This document shows, piece after piece, positions 8,772-16,404 of a stretch of DNA of 48,256 bases. A program made the position numbers and the translations under genes. Every line of letters begins with the position of its first letter. The stretch's first letter is position 1. Below the pieces are notes generated by a model, which had not been told where the DNA came from, searched no databases, and was given only the letters and a program-made list of their open reading frames with translations. Source of the DNA: Bacillota bacterium. Its GTDB lineage: Bacteria > Bacillota > Negativicutes > Sporomusales > Sporomusaceae. Where the stretch lies: contig JAEZVB010000015.1 of assembly GCA_023443285.1 (NCBI GenBank), positions 1-48,256 of the forward strand. Reading direction: 5' to 3'.

Positions 8772-11051
8772 CTAAATTAGTCCTGCTGCCTTAAACTTTT
8801 CTACAAGCCGCTGCGGCGTCATAGGTACCTGATTACATTTCACGCCTGTTGCATCTAAGATTGCATTGCGAATAGCCGGAGCAGGCGAGATGGCTGGCGG
8901 TTCGCCTAAGGCCTTGTTGCCATAAGGCCCGGTTGGTTCATAGGTCTCAATAAATGCGGCACCAATATCCGGAGTATCCAGGGTAGTCATCAGTTTGTAA
9001 TCCAGCAGATTATTGTTTAAAGGTTTTCCTGTTTTACTGTCAAAAAGCATTTGCTCATATAAAGCATAGCCTATTCCCATGCTCACACCGCCATGGACCT
9101 GCCCTGCTGCCAACTGAGGATTGATAAGTTTTCCGGCATCATGAATATTGTAAATTTCCAGCACTTCCACCTTACCAGTAGGAATATCCACCTCTACCTC
9201 AACAAAAGTACAGCCATAGGCCATTGCATTTACCCTGGCATTATTCGTAACATCAGCCGTTATCGGTGCAGCAAATACCGGATTATACCAACTGTCCAGC
9301 GCCACCTCGGCAATTGGCATAATGCGCTCGCCGTTATGCTTGTAAATAAGCCAGCCATCGGCAATATCCATGGCTGCTGCCGGAATATCTGTCATTCCCC
9401 AGGCATAGTGTAGGGTCTTGCTCTTAATTTCCTCAGCCGCTTTTTTCACAGCCATACCGGTAATATAGGTTTGCCGCGAAGCGTATGAGCCTGAGTCTAC
9501 CGGTGAAATATCCGTATCCTGGTCAGCCACAATCGCTACCATATCAATAGGAATGCCGATGGTTTCAGCAGCCATTTGGCAAAAGACAGTATCACTGCCC
9601 TGGCCAATTTCCGTAGCGCCAACCTGCACCTGTATTGAGCCATCTTCATTCATAACAATACGGGTACCGGCGATTTCCAACCCAACAGGATGAGTGCCGG
9701 TGGCATACACAAAGTTAGCCATGCCAATACCCCGGCGCTTAGATCCTGTTTGATTCATTAATTGTTTTTTCTTTTCATCCCAGCGCAGCAGTTCTTTGCC
9801 TTTGGCAATACATTCCGGCAAACCATTACTGCCGACCACAACCTTGCTAAGCGGATCTACCCAGCCTTGTTTGGTAATATTCTTGAGACGAAATTCAATA
9901 GGATCTATGCCAATAGCTCTAGCAATGTCCTCCATATGGGATTCTAAGGCAAAGGTAACTTGCGGAATGCCGTAACCGCGCATCGCACCGGCAGACGGCA
10001 TATTGGTATAATACGTGATGGCTTCATACTTAATGGCTTGCTGATTATACAATTCTCTGTATTTGGAGCCGCTGTTGGCCGCAATAGAATGGCCGTGTGA
10101 AGCATAACCGCCGTTTATGGACACGGCTTTGCCTGCTCTGGCGATTAAACTGCCGTCCTTATTAACTGCCGAACGCAAGGTAAAAATAATGGCATGACGT
10201 ACCCGGCTGGCAATAAAGGTCTCTTCTCGGCTAAATTGTAGACGTACCGGACGTCCCTTAACAACGGTTGTCAAAAACGCTACCAGCGGCTCAACCACTG
10301 CATCTTGCTTGCTGCCAAAGCCACCGCCAACATACGGCTTGATAATCCGAACCCGCCCCCAGGGAATTCCCAGCGCCTGACCGACAATGCGACGGGCAAT
10401 ATGCGGAATTTGGGTCGAAGTTACAACAGTAATTTTTCCGTTATTATCAATATAGGCATAGGCCGTATGATTCTCCATTGCACAATGCTGTACGGTACTG
10501 GTCGCAAATGAATCTTCGAAACTATAATCTGCTTGGCTGAAGGCGGCTTCCACATCCCCGAGTTGGTAGTTGTCGCTGCCTACGATATTTTTTGTACCAG
10601 CATGGATCTCGACAGCGTCTTCTTTACTTGCATCTTCTGCTGTTAAAATCGGAGCATATTCTTCATATTCGACTTCAATTAAGCGCAACGCTTTTTCTGC
10701 CGTTAACTCGTCTACTGCTATAACAGCAGCAATTTCATCGCCATACAGCCGTACCCGCCGGGTTAACAGATTGCGATCAGCTACATCCTGGTGTGCCGGA
10801 TCTTTACTATACGGGTGACCTGCTGTGGGAAAAGCATGTTCAGGAACGTCCTCATAAGTTACAACTGCTTCTACTCCCGGCATTGCCTTGGCCCTACTGA
10901 TATCGATTTTTTTCACCAAGCCATTAGCAATAGTGCTGCGAAAAATCTTGGCATGCAACATATTTTTTTCATACATATCATCTACATATTGTGCTTTACC
11001 TGTTACCTTGGCAAAGCCGTCAATTCGCGGAATATTTTTGCCTACACTCAT
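8772..11051 (-). CDS. xdhA: Xanthine dehydrogenase, molybdopterin subunit
   Basis: Catalytic molybdenum hydroxylase subunit, about 759 residues, oxidising hypoxanthine/xanthine-type substrates. Conserved Moco motifs are present: VGGGFGSKQDA, SAGAMRGYGIPQ (substrate-binding Arg) and the base-catalyst Glu in KALGEPPAIS near the C-terminus. I chose the ATG at 11051 (MSVGKNIPRIDG), which has AAAGGAG 8 nt upstream; the longer reading to 11078 lacks an RBS. It is the second gene of operon 1, after 8-oxoguanine deaminase. Substrate is inferred from the operon; related hydroxylases act on nicotinate or other heterocycles. Confidence 0.9.
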   Translation of the reverse strand: MSVGKNIPRIDGFAKVTGKAQYVDDMYEKNMLHAKIFRSTIANGLVKKIDISRAKAMPGVEAVVTYEDVPEHAFPTAGHPYSKDPAHQDVADRNLLTRRVRLYGDEIAAVIAVDELTAEKALRLIEVEYEEYAPILTAEDASKEDAVEIHAGTKNIVGSDNYQLGDVEAAFSQADYSFEDSFATSTVQHCAMENHTAYAYIDNNGKITVVTSTQIPHIARRIVGQALGIPWGRVRIIKPYVGGGFGSKQDAVVEPLVAFLTTVVKGRPVRLQFSREETFIASRVRHAIIFTLRSAVNKDGSLIARAGKAVSINGGYASHGHSIAANSGSKYRELYNQQAIKYEAITYYTNMPSAGAMRGYGIPQVTFALESHMEDIARAIGIDPIEFRLKNITKQGWVDPLSKVVVGSNGLPECIAKGKELLRWDEKKKQLMNQTGSKRRGIGMANFVYATGTHPVGLEIAGTRIVMNEDGSIQVQVGATEIGQGSDTVFCQMAAETIGIPIDMVAIVADQDTDISPVDSGSYASRQTYITGMAVKKAAEEIKSKTLHYAWGMTDIPAAAMDIADGWLIYKHNGERIMPIAEVALDSWYNPVFAAPITADVTNNARVNAMAYGCTFVEVEVDIPTGKVEVLEIYNIHDAGKLINPQLAAGQVHGGVSMGIGYALYEQMLFDSKTGKPLNNNLLDYKLMTTLDTPDIGAAFIETYEPTGPYGNKALGEPPAISPAPAIRNAILDATGVKCNQVPMTPQRLVEKFKAAGLI

Positions 11052-11105
11052 TGTTTCGCTCCTTTCTCGATAAATCATGGTTGGTTAACATGTCAATAAG
11101 CTTCT

Positions 11106-12470
11106 TTAACAAGAACAATCCCCGATCAGTTTGTTTACCAGAGCATTGGCCTCGGCCGTAACCTTTTCTTCGTCAATGGTGCAAAGTTTGCCGTCTTTTA
11201 CTACCACTTTTCCATTAACAATGGTATAAGCAACCGGCCGGAATACTCCCACTGTACCCAGCAGCGATTTGGGATCAAACTGCGCGCCTACATATTCTAG
11301 TGTATTAGTATTTATCATAAATAAGTCGGCAGCTTTGCCTACTTCCAGACAGCCAATATCCTCGCGCCCTAAAATGGCAGCACTGCCCCTGGTAGCCAGC
11401 TTCAAGATGTCGTAGCCGGTAGGTGCCTGCGCACTTGAGTTTAAACGATGCAGTAAAAAGGCAGTACGGATTTCTCCTAAAAGATTCGAACCGTCATTAC
11501 TGGCACTGCCATCCACCGCCAGCCCTACCGGCACTCCCAGTTCCAGCATCCGGGGAACTTGGGCGATCCCGGAGGACAACTTTTGATTGGAAACCGGACA
11601 GTGAGCCACACCGGTTTTCGTAGCTGCCAACAGTTGTAATTCTGCTTCAGTAAAGTGAATGCCATGAGCATACCATACATCAGACCCCACCCAATCCAGG
11701 CTTTCCATATAAGCAAGTGGTCTGAGGTTAAACCTTTGCAGGCAATAATCCTCTTCGTCCTTGGTTTCTGCCAAATGGGTATGAAGCCGCACCTTTTTCG
11801 CTCTGGCCAAAATTGCCGTTTCCTTCATCAGATCACTGGTTACACTAAACGGCGAACAAGGCGCCAACACTACCTGCCGCATAGAATAGCAACTGTCATC
11901 ATGGTACTCAGTTATCAACCGTTCGCTGTCTTTTAAAATTTCATCAACCGTCTGAACTAATTCATCAGGCGGCAAGCCACCGCTGCTCTTGCCTCTGGAC
12001 ATACTGCCCCGTGAGGCATGAAAACGGATCCCCAGCTCACTAGCTGCCGCAAATTGCCGATCAATGAACTGCTTCGAGCCCTTTTTCGGGAAAACATAAT
12101 GATGATCAAAACAAGTGGTGCAGCCATATTTCATGAGCTCGCCCATGCCTACCATCGCACTATAATATACAATCTCCGGGTTCAACCCCCGCCATATTTC
12201 GTATAAAGTACATAGCCAGGGAAACAGTTCCAGATTCTGCACCTGCGGCAAATTCCGGGTAAAGGTTTGGTATAAATGGTGATGTGTATTAATCAGCCCA
12301 GGATAAACAAACATTCCTGTAGCATCAATTACTTCTGTTGCCGCCGGACTGTCCGGCCCCAAATACTCAATTGAGTTATCGCGAATTAAGATATTCTGAT
12401 TTGTCAGTACTCTGTCTTTTTTATCAAGTGTAACAATTGCTTTGGCGTTTTTTATCAGCATGGTTGTCAT
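11106..12470 (-). CDS. 8-oxoguanine deaminase-like amidohydrolase (TRZ/ATZ family)
   Basis: Metal-dependent deaminase of about 454 residues, related to hydroxyatrazine ethylaminohydrolase and most like 8-oxoguanine deaminase, which converts 8-oxoguanine to uric acid. Evidence: GLINTHHHLYQTFTR (HxH metal site followed by the oxoguanine-deaminase-type run), LHTHLAETKDEE (third His and catalytic Glu) and AVDGSASND (metal Asp). ATG at 12470 has a GGGAGGAAGG purine stretch 8-17 nt upstream. It is the first gene after the sigma-54 promoter of operon 1. An alternative is guanine deaminase, but the sequence around the first HxH favours 8-oxoguanine. Either product enters the urate/xanthine pool. Confidence 0.85.
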   Translation of the reverse strand: MTTMLIKNAKAIVTLDKKDRVLTNQNILIRDNSIEYLGPDSPAATEVIDATGMFVYPGLINTHHHLYQTFTRNLPQVQNLELFPWLCTLYEIWRGLNPEIVYYSAMVGMGELMKYGCTTCFDHHYVFPKKGSKQFIDRQFAAASELGIRFHASRGSMSRGKSSGGLPPDELVQTVDEILKDSERLITEYHDDSCYSMRQVVLAPCSPFSVTSDLMKETAILARAKKVRLHTHLAETKDEEDYCLQRFNLRPLAYMESLDWVGSDVWYAHGIHFTEAELQLLAATKTGVAHCPVSNQKLSSGIAQVPRMLELGVPVGLAVDGSASNDGSNLLGEIRTAFLLHRLNSSAQAPTGYDILKLATRGSAAILGREDIGCLEVGKAADLFMINTNTLEYVGAQFDPKSLLGTVGVFRPVAYTIVNGKVVVKDGKLCTIDEEKVTAEANALVNKLIGDCSC

Positions 12471-12567
12471 CTGATCATCCTTCCTCCCTGACATACTTAA
12501 GCCATTCCCAGCGTTACAAGCCCACACAAACTACCTTCTTGTTACAGTTTTATCGTATAAATACTGT

Positions 12568-12584
12568 TGCATAAATTGTGCCAA
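12568..12584 (-). promoter_or_regulatory. Sigma-54 (-24/-12) promoter of operon 1
   Basis: On the - strand this reads TTGGCACAATTTATGCA. It matches the consensus TTGGCAC-N5-TTGCW with the invariant GG and GC exactly 10 nt apart; the only departure is ATGC for TTGC. The predicted start is near 12557, giving an 87-nt leader before the 8-oxoguanine deaminase gene. A sigma-54 activator gene (uacR) lies 600 bp upstream. Confidence 0.85.
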
Positions 12585-12694
12585 AGTTACCTGTTATGCA
12601 TAAATTGCCTTGTGCCGGTTGGGTAAACCAACCTACATGCGCCATGCAACTAGCGAGGTCTGCCTTCCATATAGTTATCTTGTTCTGCAAGTAT

Positions 12695-12761
12695 AAGCAG
12701 AATAAGGGCAACATCGACTTCCATTTTCGCCTAAAGGCTCGGCGCAAGCCGTGTTTTCTTT
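12695..12761. repeat. 67-bp direct repeat, copy 1
   Basis: This unit matches 12790-12856 with four differences and a period of 95 bp. It contains two small hairpins (GCC-TAAA-GGC and a CGGC...GCCG pair). It lies between the sigma-54 promoter and its enhancer sites. It is not obviously related to any riboswitch I know and may be a dispersed intergenic repeat. Confidence 0.85.
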
Positions 12762-12789
12762 TCCCTAACAGAAAGTATCTCTTTCTTAA

Positions 12790-12856
12790 AAGCAGGATAA
12801 GGGCAACATCGACTTCCGCTTTCGCCTAAAGGCTCGGCACAAGCCGTGTTTTCTTT
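12790..12856. repeat. 67-bp direct repeat, copy 2
   Basis: Second copy of the repeat at 12695-12761. Its right edge coincides with the first base of the first enhancer-like dyad (12856). The hairpin here is CGGC-ACAA-GCCG, whereas copy 1 has CGGCGCAAGCCG, so the stem is kept. Confidence 0.85.
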
Positions 12857-12886
12857 ATCAAAGTGATATTTTTTTTCGTTTTGATA
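12856..12886. promoter_or_regulatory. Paired enhancer-like dyads (putative UacR sites) for operon 1
   Basis: TATCA-AAG-TGATA (12856-12868) is followed 18 bp later by TTTCG-TTT-TGATA (12874-12886). The centres are about 305 and 323 bp upstream of the predicted sigma-54 start. The same pair, in the same order, occurs 297 and 314 bp upstream of operon 2's start. Confidence 0.7.
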
Positions 12887-12980
12887 AAAATGTTTTACAG
12901 CCAGGCAGCTTTCCCGAAGTCTTTCCGTTATAAAATCAAGGTTTCTCTTGGTATTTGTCAAACATGATTCTACTCGTTTT

Positions 12981-12993
12981 TATCAAAATGATA
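12981..12993. promoter_or_regulatory. Third enhancer-like dyad for operon 1
   Basis: TATCAAAATGATA is identical to the site at 27473-27485. It is about 430 bp upstream of operon 1's predicted start; the corresponding third site of operon 2 is about 416 bp upstream. Confidence 0.65.
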
Positions 12994-13003
12994 TGTAATA
13001 TGT

Positions 13004-13057
13004 AAAAAAATACATTCTTCCTATCTCCTACAACGTAACAAGCTAGAAAGAATGTAT
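13004..13057 (-). terminator. Terminator of uacR
   Basis: Reading the - strand, AAGAATGTAT... is formed from arms at 13048-13057 and 13010-13019 (10 bp), followed by a run of seven T (complement of 13004-13010). It sits 15 bp after the uacR stop codon. Confidence 0.65.
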
Positions 13058-13071
13058 GATGCCCCATTCTA

Positions 13072-14832
13072 TTATTGAGTTGCTTCTATTTCATGCAACT
13101 TGCGATATAAAGTGGCAATACCAATACCTAGCTGCCTGGCAGCAGCCAACTTGCCTTGGGTTGTATCCTCAAATTGCCGCAGAACCTGTAGGATATGTTC
13201 CTGCTCCACGTGCCGCAACGATTTAAACTCATTTGACCGCGGTTCGTGGTAGGGAATAGCCTGACTTTCAAAGAAATTGCGTGGCAGGGTATCCCTGGTC
13301 AACCTACCATTTTCGTCTGCCATATTAATCATAAACTCAATTGTATTTTCAAGTTCCCGGATATTGCCTGGCCAACTATATTGCGTCAACAGCCCCATAG
13401 TTTCGTAATCAATGCCCTGAATTTTTTTACTAAACAACCCGCCGTATTTTTCCATCATAGAATCCACCAACGGCTTAATATCTTCTGTGCGATTGCGCAG
13501 CGGCGGTATCTCAAGTGGGATTACATTTAGACGGTAATATAAATCTTCCCGGAACTTTTTTTCCTTGATAAGCTCTTTCAAATCTTTATTAGTTGCGGCA
13601 ATAACCCGAACATCCAAAGAAAGCAGCTGGTTAGAGCCAATACGCACCAGCTTGCGTTCCTGCAATACCCGCAGTAGCTTGGCTTGTAAGTATAGCGGCA
13701 TATCACCAATCTCATCCAGAAAGATAACCCCGCGATTGGCCAATTCAAACTTACCGATTTTGCCCCGGGGATCGGCGCCGGTAAAAGCTCCTTTTACATA
13801 CCCAAATAATTCACTTTCCAACAAAGTATCGGGAATGGCCGCGCAGTTAATGGCAATAAACGGACGGTCGCTCCGATTGCCGACCGTATGGATAGCTCTG
13901 GCAACAACCTCCTTGCCTGTACCACTTTCGCCGGTTATCAGCACAGTGGAGTTAGAGTCGGCGATTTTCGTCAGCCGTGCCTTCAGTTGCTGGGTTACTG
14001 GAGAGCAACCGACAAGATTATCTAAAGTAACCGGAATGGCAACCTTAGTTAAATCATAAATGCCGGATTTAACATTCTTTATCTCATCAAAAATAAAAAT
14101 CCGGTCATAAGCAGCGAGGCCAGACGATACGGTTAGTACATTGCCCATAAGAAAATAGGTAGTATTGTCAATGACTACCTTATATTCCTCCACTCCCAGC
14201 ATAGAGTCGCTAGTGGCCACCATAGAAATCGGTTTACCCTTGCACTCATCGCTAAGATGGAGTTGTTTGCGGGCACTATCATTAATCTGGATGATTTTAC
14301 TATTGCTATCCAGCACCAGCACGCCTTTATCTACATTATCAATAACCTGCAGCAGCACCTCCATCATTCGCTGATTGCGTTCACTTTCCTGTCGTTCATA
14401 AGCTTTAACACTGATAAAATCGGCTATTTGTTCCAAAAACAACTGGTAAAAGTTTAAATCCTGCAGTAGTAGCTTTTTTTGTTCTTCCTCAAAACAAATC
14501 AGACCGATAACCCCAATTATCTCTTCTCCCAGGACAATCGGCGTACATAACTCCAGTTTTTCCGCACAACACTCCTGTTTGGGGCAGATACTGCACAGTT
14601 CGTGTTTCCCCGGTTCTTCAATAAACTGAGATTTCCCGGTAGTTAACACATGTTTATAGACAAAGCCTTCTTGCGACATGTCCTCGTTAACACACTTATC
14701 ATAGATACCAGTACCGGCAATACGAAATAAATTAGTATCCACAATTTCCACATCAACTCGAATAACATGCGCGATAATTCTGGCATATTGACTAACTGCC
14801 TCTTGAATTTCTTGTAAAATTGATTTTTTCAT
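13072..14832 (-). CDS. uacR: Sigma-54-dependent activator, UacR/YgeV type
   Basis: Enhancer-binding protein of about 586 residues. Numbered from the longer reading (ATG at 14841): an N-terminal sensor domain (1-150) with a Cys cluster C83-x2-C86-x5-C92; a PAS-like domain (about 160-260); an AAA+ domain with Walker A GESGTGKE (304-311), the sigma-54 contact loop GAFTGA (351-356) and Walker B VIFLDEIGD (372-380); and a Fis-type HTH at the end. The N-terminus (VEIVDTNLFRIAGTG) and the CxxC-x5-C spacing resemble E. coli YgeV/UacR, reported as the uric-acid-responsive activator of its yge-ygf genes. I prefer the ATG at 14832, with AAAGG 10 nt upstream. It lies between the two purine operons that carry sigma-54 promoters. 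Confidence 0.9.
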   Translation of the reverse strand: MKKSILQEIQEAVSQYARIIAHVIRVDVEIVDTNLFRIAGTGIYDKCVNEDMSQEGFVYKHVLTTGKSQFIEEPGKHELCSICPKQECCAEKLELCTPIVLGEEIIGVIGLICFEEEQKKLLLQDLNFYQLFLEQIADFISVKAYERQESERNQRMMEVLLQVIDNVDKGVLVLDSNSKIIQINDSARKQLHLSDECKGKPISMVATSDSMLGVEEYKVVIDNTTYFLMGNVLTVSSGLAAYDRIFIFDEIKNVKSGIYDLTKVAIPVTLDNLVGCSPVTQQLKARLTKIADSNSTVLITGESGTGKEVVARAIHTVGNRSDRPFIAINCAAIPDTLLESELFGYVKGAFTGADPRGKIGKFELANRGVIFLDEIGDMPLYLQAKLLRVLQERKLVRIGSNQLLSLDVRVIAATNKDLKELIKEKKFREDLYYRLNVIPLEIPPLRNRTEDIKPLVDSMMEKYGGLFSKKIQGIDYETMGLLTQYSWPGNIRELENTIEFMINMADENGRLTRDTLPRNFFESQAIPYHEPRSNEFKSLRHVEQEHILQVLRQFEDTTQGKLAAARQLGIGIATLYRKLHEIEATQ

Positions 14833-14965
14833 GTTCCACATGCCTTTACTGATTTATGTTACAAACCCAGCTTACAACTGACATATGATTTCCAGATACA
14901 AATTCGCTTGCCTTTGCTTTTTCCCCTTCCTATTTTTGTGAGTATTGCTATTTATTCTTAATTAT

Positions 14966-14978
14966 TTTCATAATGATA
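14966..14978. promoter_or_regulatory. Degenerate enhancer-like dyad upstream of uacR
   Basis: TTTCA-TAA-TGATA matches the TATCA-N3-TGATA pattern at 9 of 10 arm positions. Its centre lies about 130-140 bp upstream of the uacR start, suggesting autoregulation. No good -24/-12 promoter is visible in front of uacR. Confidence 0.35.
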
Positions 14979-14998
14979 AAGCCTTTTGTATATCAGAA

Positions 14999-15030
14999 AG
15001 CAGTGAGCCAGAAATCTTGGGCTCACTGCT
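14999..15030 (-). terminator. Terminator after ssnA (end of operon 2)
   Basis: AGCAGTGAGCC (14999-15009) and GGCTCACTGCT (15020-15030) form an 11-bp perfect stem with a 10-nt loop, 33 bp after the ssnA stop. The T tract on the - strand is short (TTTC), so termination may be incomplete and some uacR expression may come from read-through. Confidence 0.6.
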
Positions 15031-15063
15031 ACTCTATTTTCATGAATTGTATGGAATTTGCCT

Positions 15064-16392
15064 TTACGACAGCTTATCCATGTTGTCCCACAGTCGCTGG
15101 GCAGCCTTGCGGGCTTTATCGTAGATAGGATGAACGTCAAACGCAAACTGTCTGTTTTCCAGCACAATTTTGCCGTTGATAATAACAGTAGTCACATCAC
15201 GTGAATCCATACCAAAGGCAATGTGGCCGCCAATGTTGCCAGGCACAAGCGGCGTGGGAGCCTGGTAATCGAGCACTGTCAAATCAGCTTTGTACCCGGG
15301 AGCCACCCGACCAAAATCAGCAGCAAAGTAGCGGCTTAGAATCTCGTTGCCTTTGAACAAAAACTTCAGATAGCTGTCAGGCCACATAGGGCCGGCAGTA
15401 TCTTTATGTTTGAAATAAGCAAATCTCATTTCTTCCCACATATCACTGCCCATGCCATCAGTCCCCAGCACCAGGTTTTTGTACTGCGACAGTTTATTGC
15501 TGTAGCCAACATTATTATTCATGTTGGAACGAGCATTGTGAGCAAGAAAAGCATCCTTGGCATTGATGATTTCGATATCCTGCTCTGACAAATATACGCC
15601 ATGCACCAACAGTGACTTGTCATTAATCAAATTATAGTCGTTTAGTCTGACTATGAGATCTTTACCATACATATGGTGGCTATGTGACACATCATAACGG
15701 TCTTCCGCCACATGCACATGCACACCACGACCAGTTTCGCGCACAGCATCAGCCATCAAGGTAAGGGCAGCGTCAGGCATGGTAACCGGGGCATGGCCGC
15801 CAATCATGGCCTCCACCAAATGCTCGCCGTTTGTTGCCTGCTTGCCACGATCACACATTTTGGCAAAGTCAACATTTTCCTGAACACCGGCTTCGACCTC
15901 GCTGAGACCTTCATTGCGGTCAGTAGTTTCATAACAGGTAATACCCCGCAAGCCGGTTTCTTCAAAGGCTAGTTTAAGAGTTTGGAGCGAGCCTTTGATA
16001 AACGCCGGTGAAGCATGATGATCAATAACAGCGGTTGTCCCGCAGCGAATAGCTTCCAGCGAGCATACCATACCGCTGTAATACAGGATTTCCTCATCAA
16101 TTGCCCTGTCCAGCCGCCACCAGAGGTTTTTTAGTACGGAAATAAAGTCAGGACTGGGAGCAATAGCAGCGGTGATCCCCCGTGCCAGACCGGAATAAAA
16201 ATGGTTGTGGCTACAGACTATGCCTGGCATAACCAGTTTGCCTTGCATATCCAGCACGCGGTCGGCCTGATATTTGGCAGCAATCCTCGAGCCGACAGCA
16301 ATTATTTTACTGCCGTCAATTGCAATATCTACACCGTTTTGAATGGAAGCCGGATGAAACTCCACCACCGTAGCATTTTTTAGTACTATCAC
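15064..16392 (-). CDS. ssnA: Aminohydrolase SsnA
   Basis: Amidohydrolase-superfamily protein of 442 residues. Metal-site motifs: H62-x-H64 in VCSHNHFYSG, the third His in VHVHVAED and the metal Asp in LGTDGMGSD. The sequence between them (SPDFISVLKNLWWRLD, YSGMVCSLEAIRCG) matches the SsnA subfamily, which is found beside ygfK and xdhD in E. coli and in gut anaerobes that degrade urate. It is the last gene of operon 2, 12 bp after ygfK. It probably hydrolyses a C-N bond of a reduced or hydroxylated purine ring; the exact substrate cannot be read from the sequence. Confidence 0.92.
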   Translation of the reverse strand: MIVLKNATVVEFHPASIQNGVDIAIDGSKIIAVGSRIAAKYQADRVLDMQGKLVMPGIVCSHNHFYSGLARGITAAIAPSPDFISVLKNLWWRLDRAIDEEILYYSGMVCSLEAIRCGTTAVIDHHASPAFIKGSLQTLKLAFEETGLRGITCYETTDRNEGLSEVEAGVQENVDFAKMCDRGKQATNGEHLVEAMIGGHAPVTMPDAALTLMADAVRETGRGVHVHVAEDRYDVSHSHHMYGKDLIVRLNDYNLINDKSLLVHGVYLSEQDIEIINAKDAFLAHNARSNMNNNVGYSNKLSQYKNLVLGTDGMGSDMWEEMRFAYFKHKDTAGPMWPDSYLKFLFKGNEILSRYFAADFGRVAPGYKADLTVLDYQAPTPLVPGNIGGHIAFGMDSRDVTTVIINGKIVLENRQFAFDVHPIYDKARKAAQRLWDNMDKLS

Positions 16393-16404
16393 ACTTGTCC
16401 CCCC

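Larger units (their letters stand above)
12471..13002. other. Intergenic control region of operon 1
   Basis: This stretch has no convincing gene. It holds, in order away from operon 1: the leader, the sigma-54 promoter (12568-12584), two copies of a 67-bp direct repeat (12695-12761, 12790-12856), three TATCA-N3-TGATA dyads (12856-12868, 12874-12886, 12981-12993) and then the terminator of uacR. Two short open frames over the repeats lack ribosome binding sites and appear to be chance. Confidence 0.7.

Noticed and set aside
12598..12622. Second -24-like element (CCGGCAC on the - strand)
   Set aside because: No GC at the required -12 distance; the element at 12568-12584 is much better.
12550..12747. 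65-residue open frame on the - strand over the sigma-54 promoter and repeat copy 1
   Set aside because: No RBS, contains promoter and repeat DNA, and its sequence comes from non-coding repeat; treated as chance.
12695..12856. Possible riboswitch (purine, molybdenum cofactor or cyclic-di-GMP type)
   Set aside because: The hairpins do not match any riboswitch core I know, and the segment is upstream of the sigma-54 start, so it would not be in the operon 1 transcript.
12731..12961. 76-residue open frame on the - strand across the repeats and enhancer dyads
   Set aside because: No RBS, translates the repeat and the operator sites; low-complexity chance frame.
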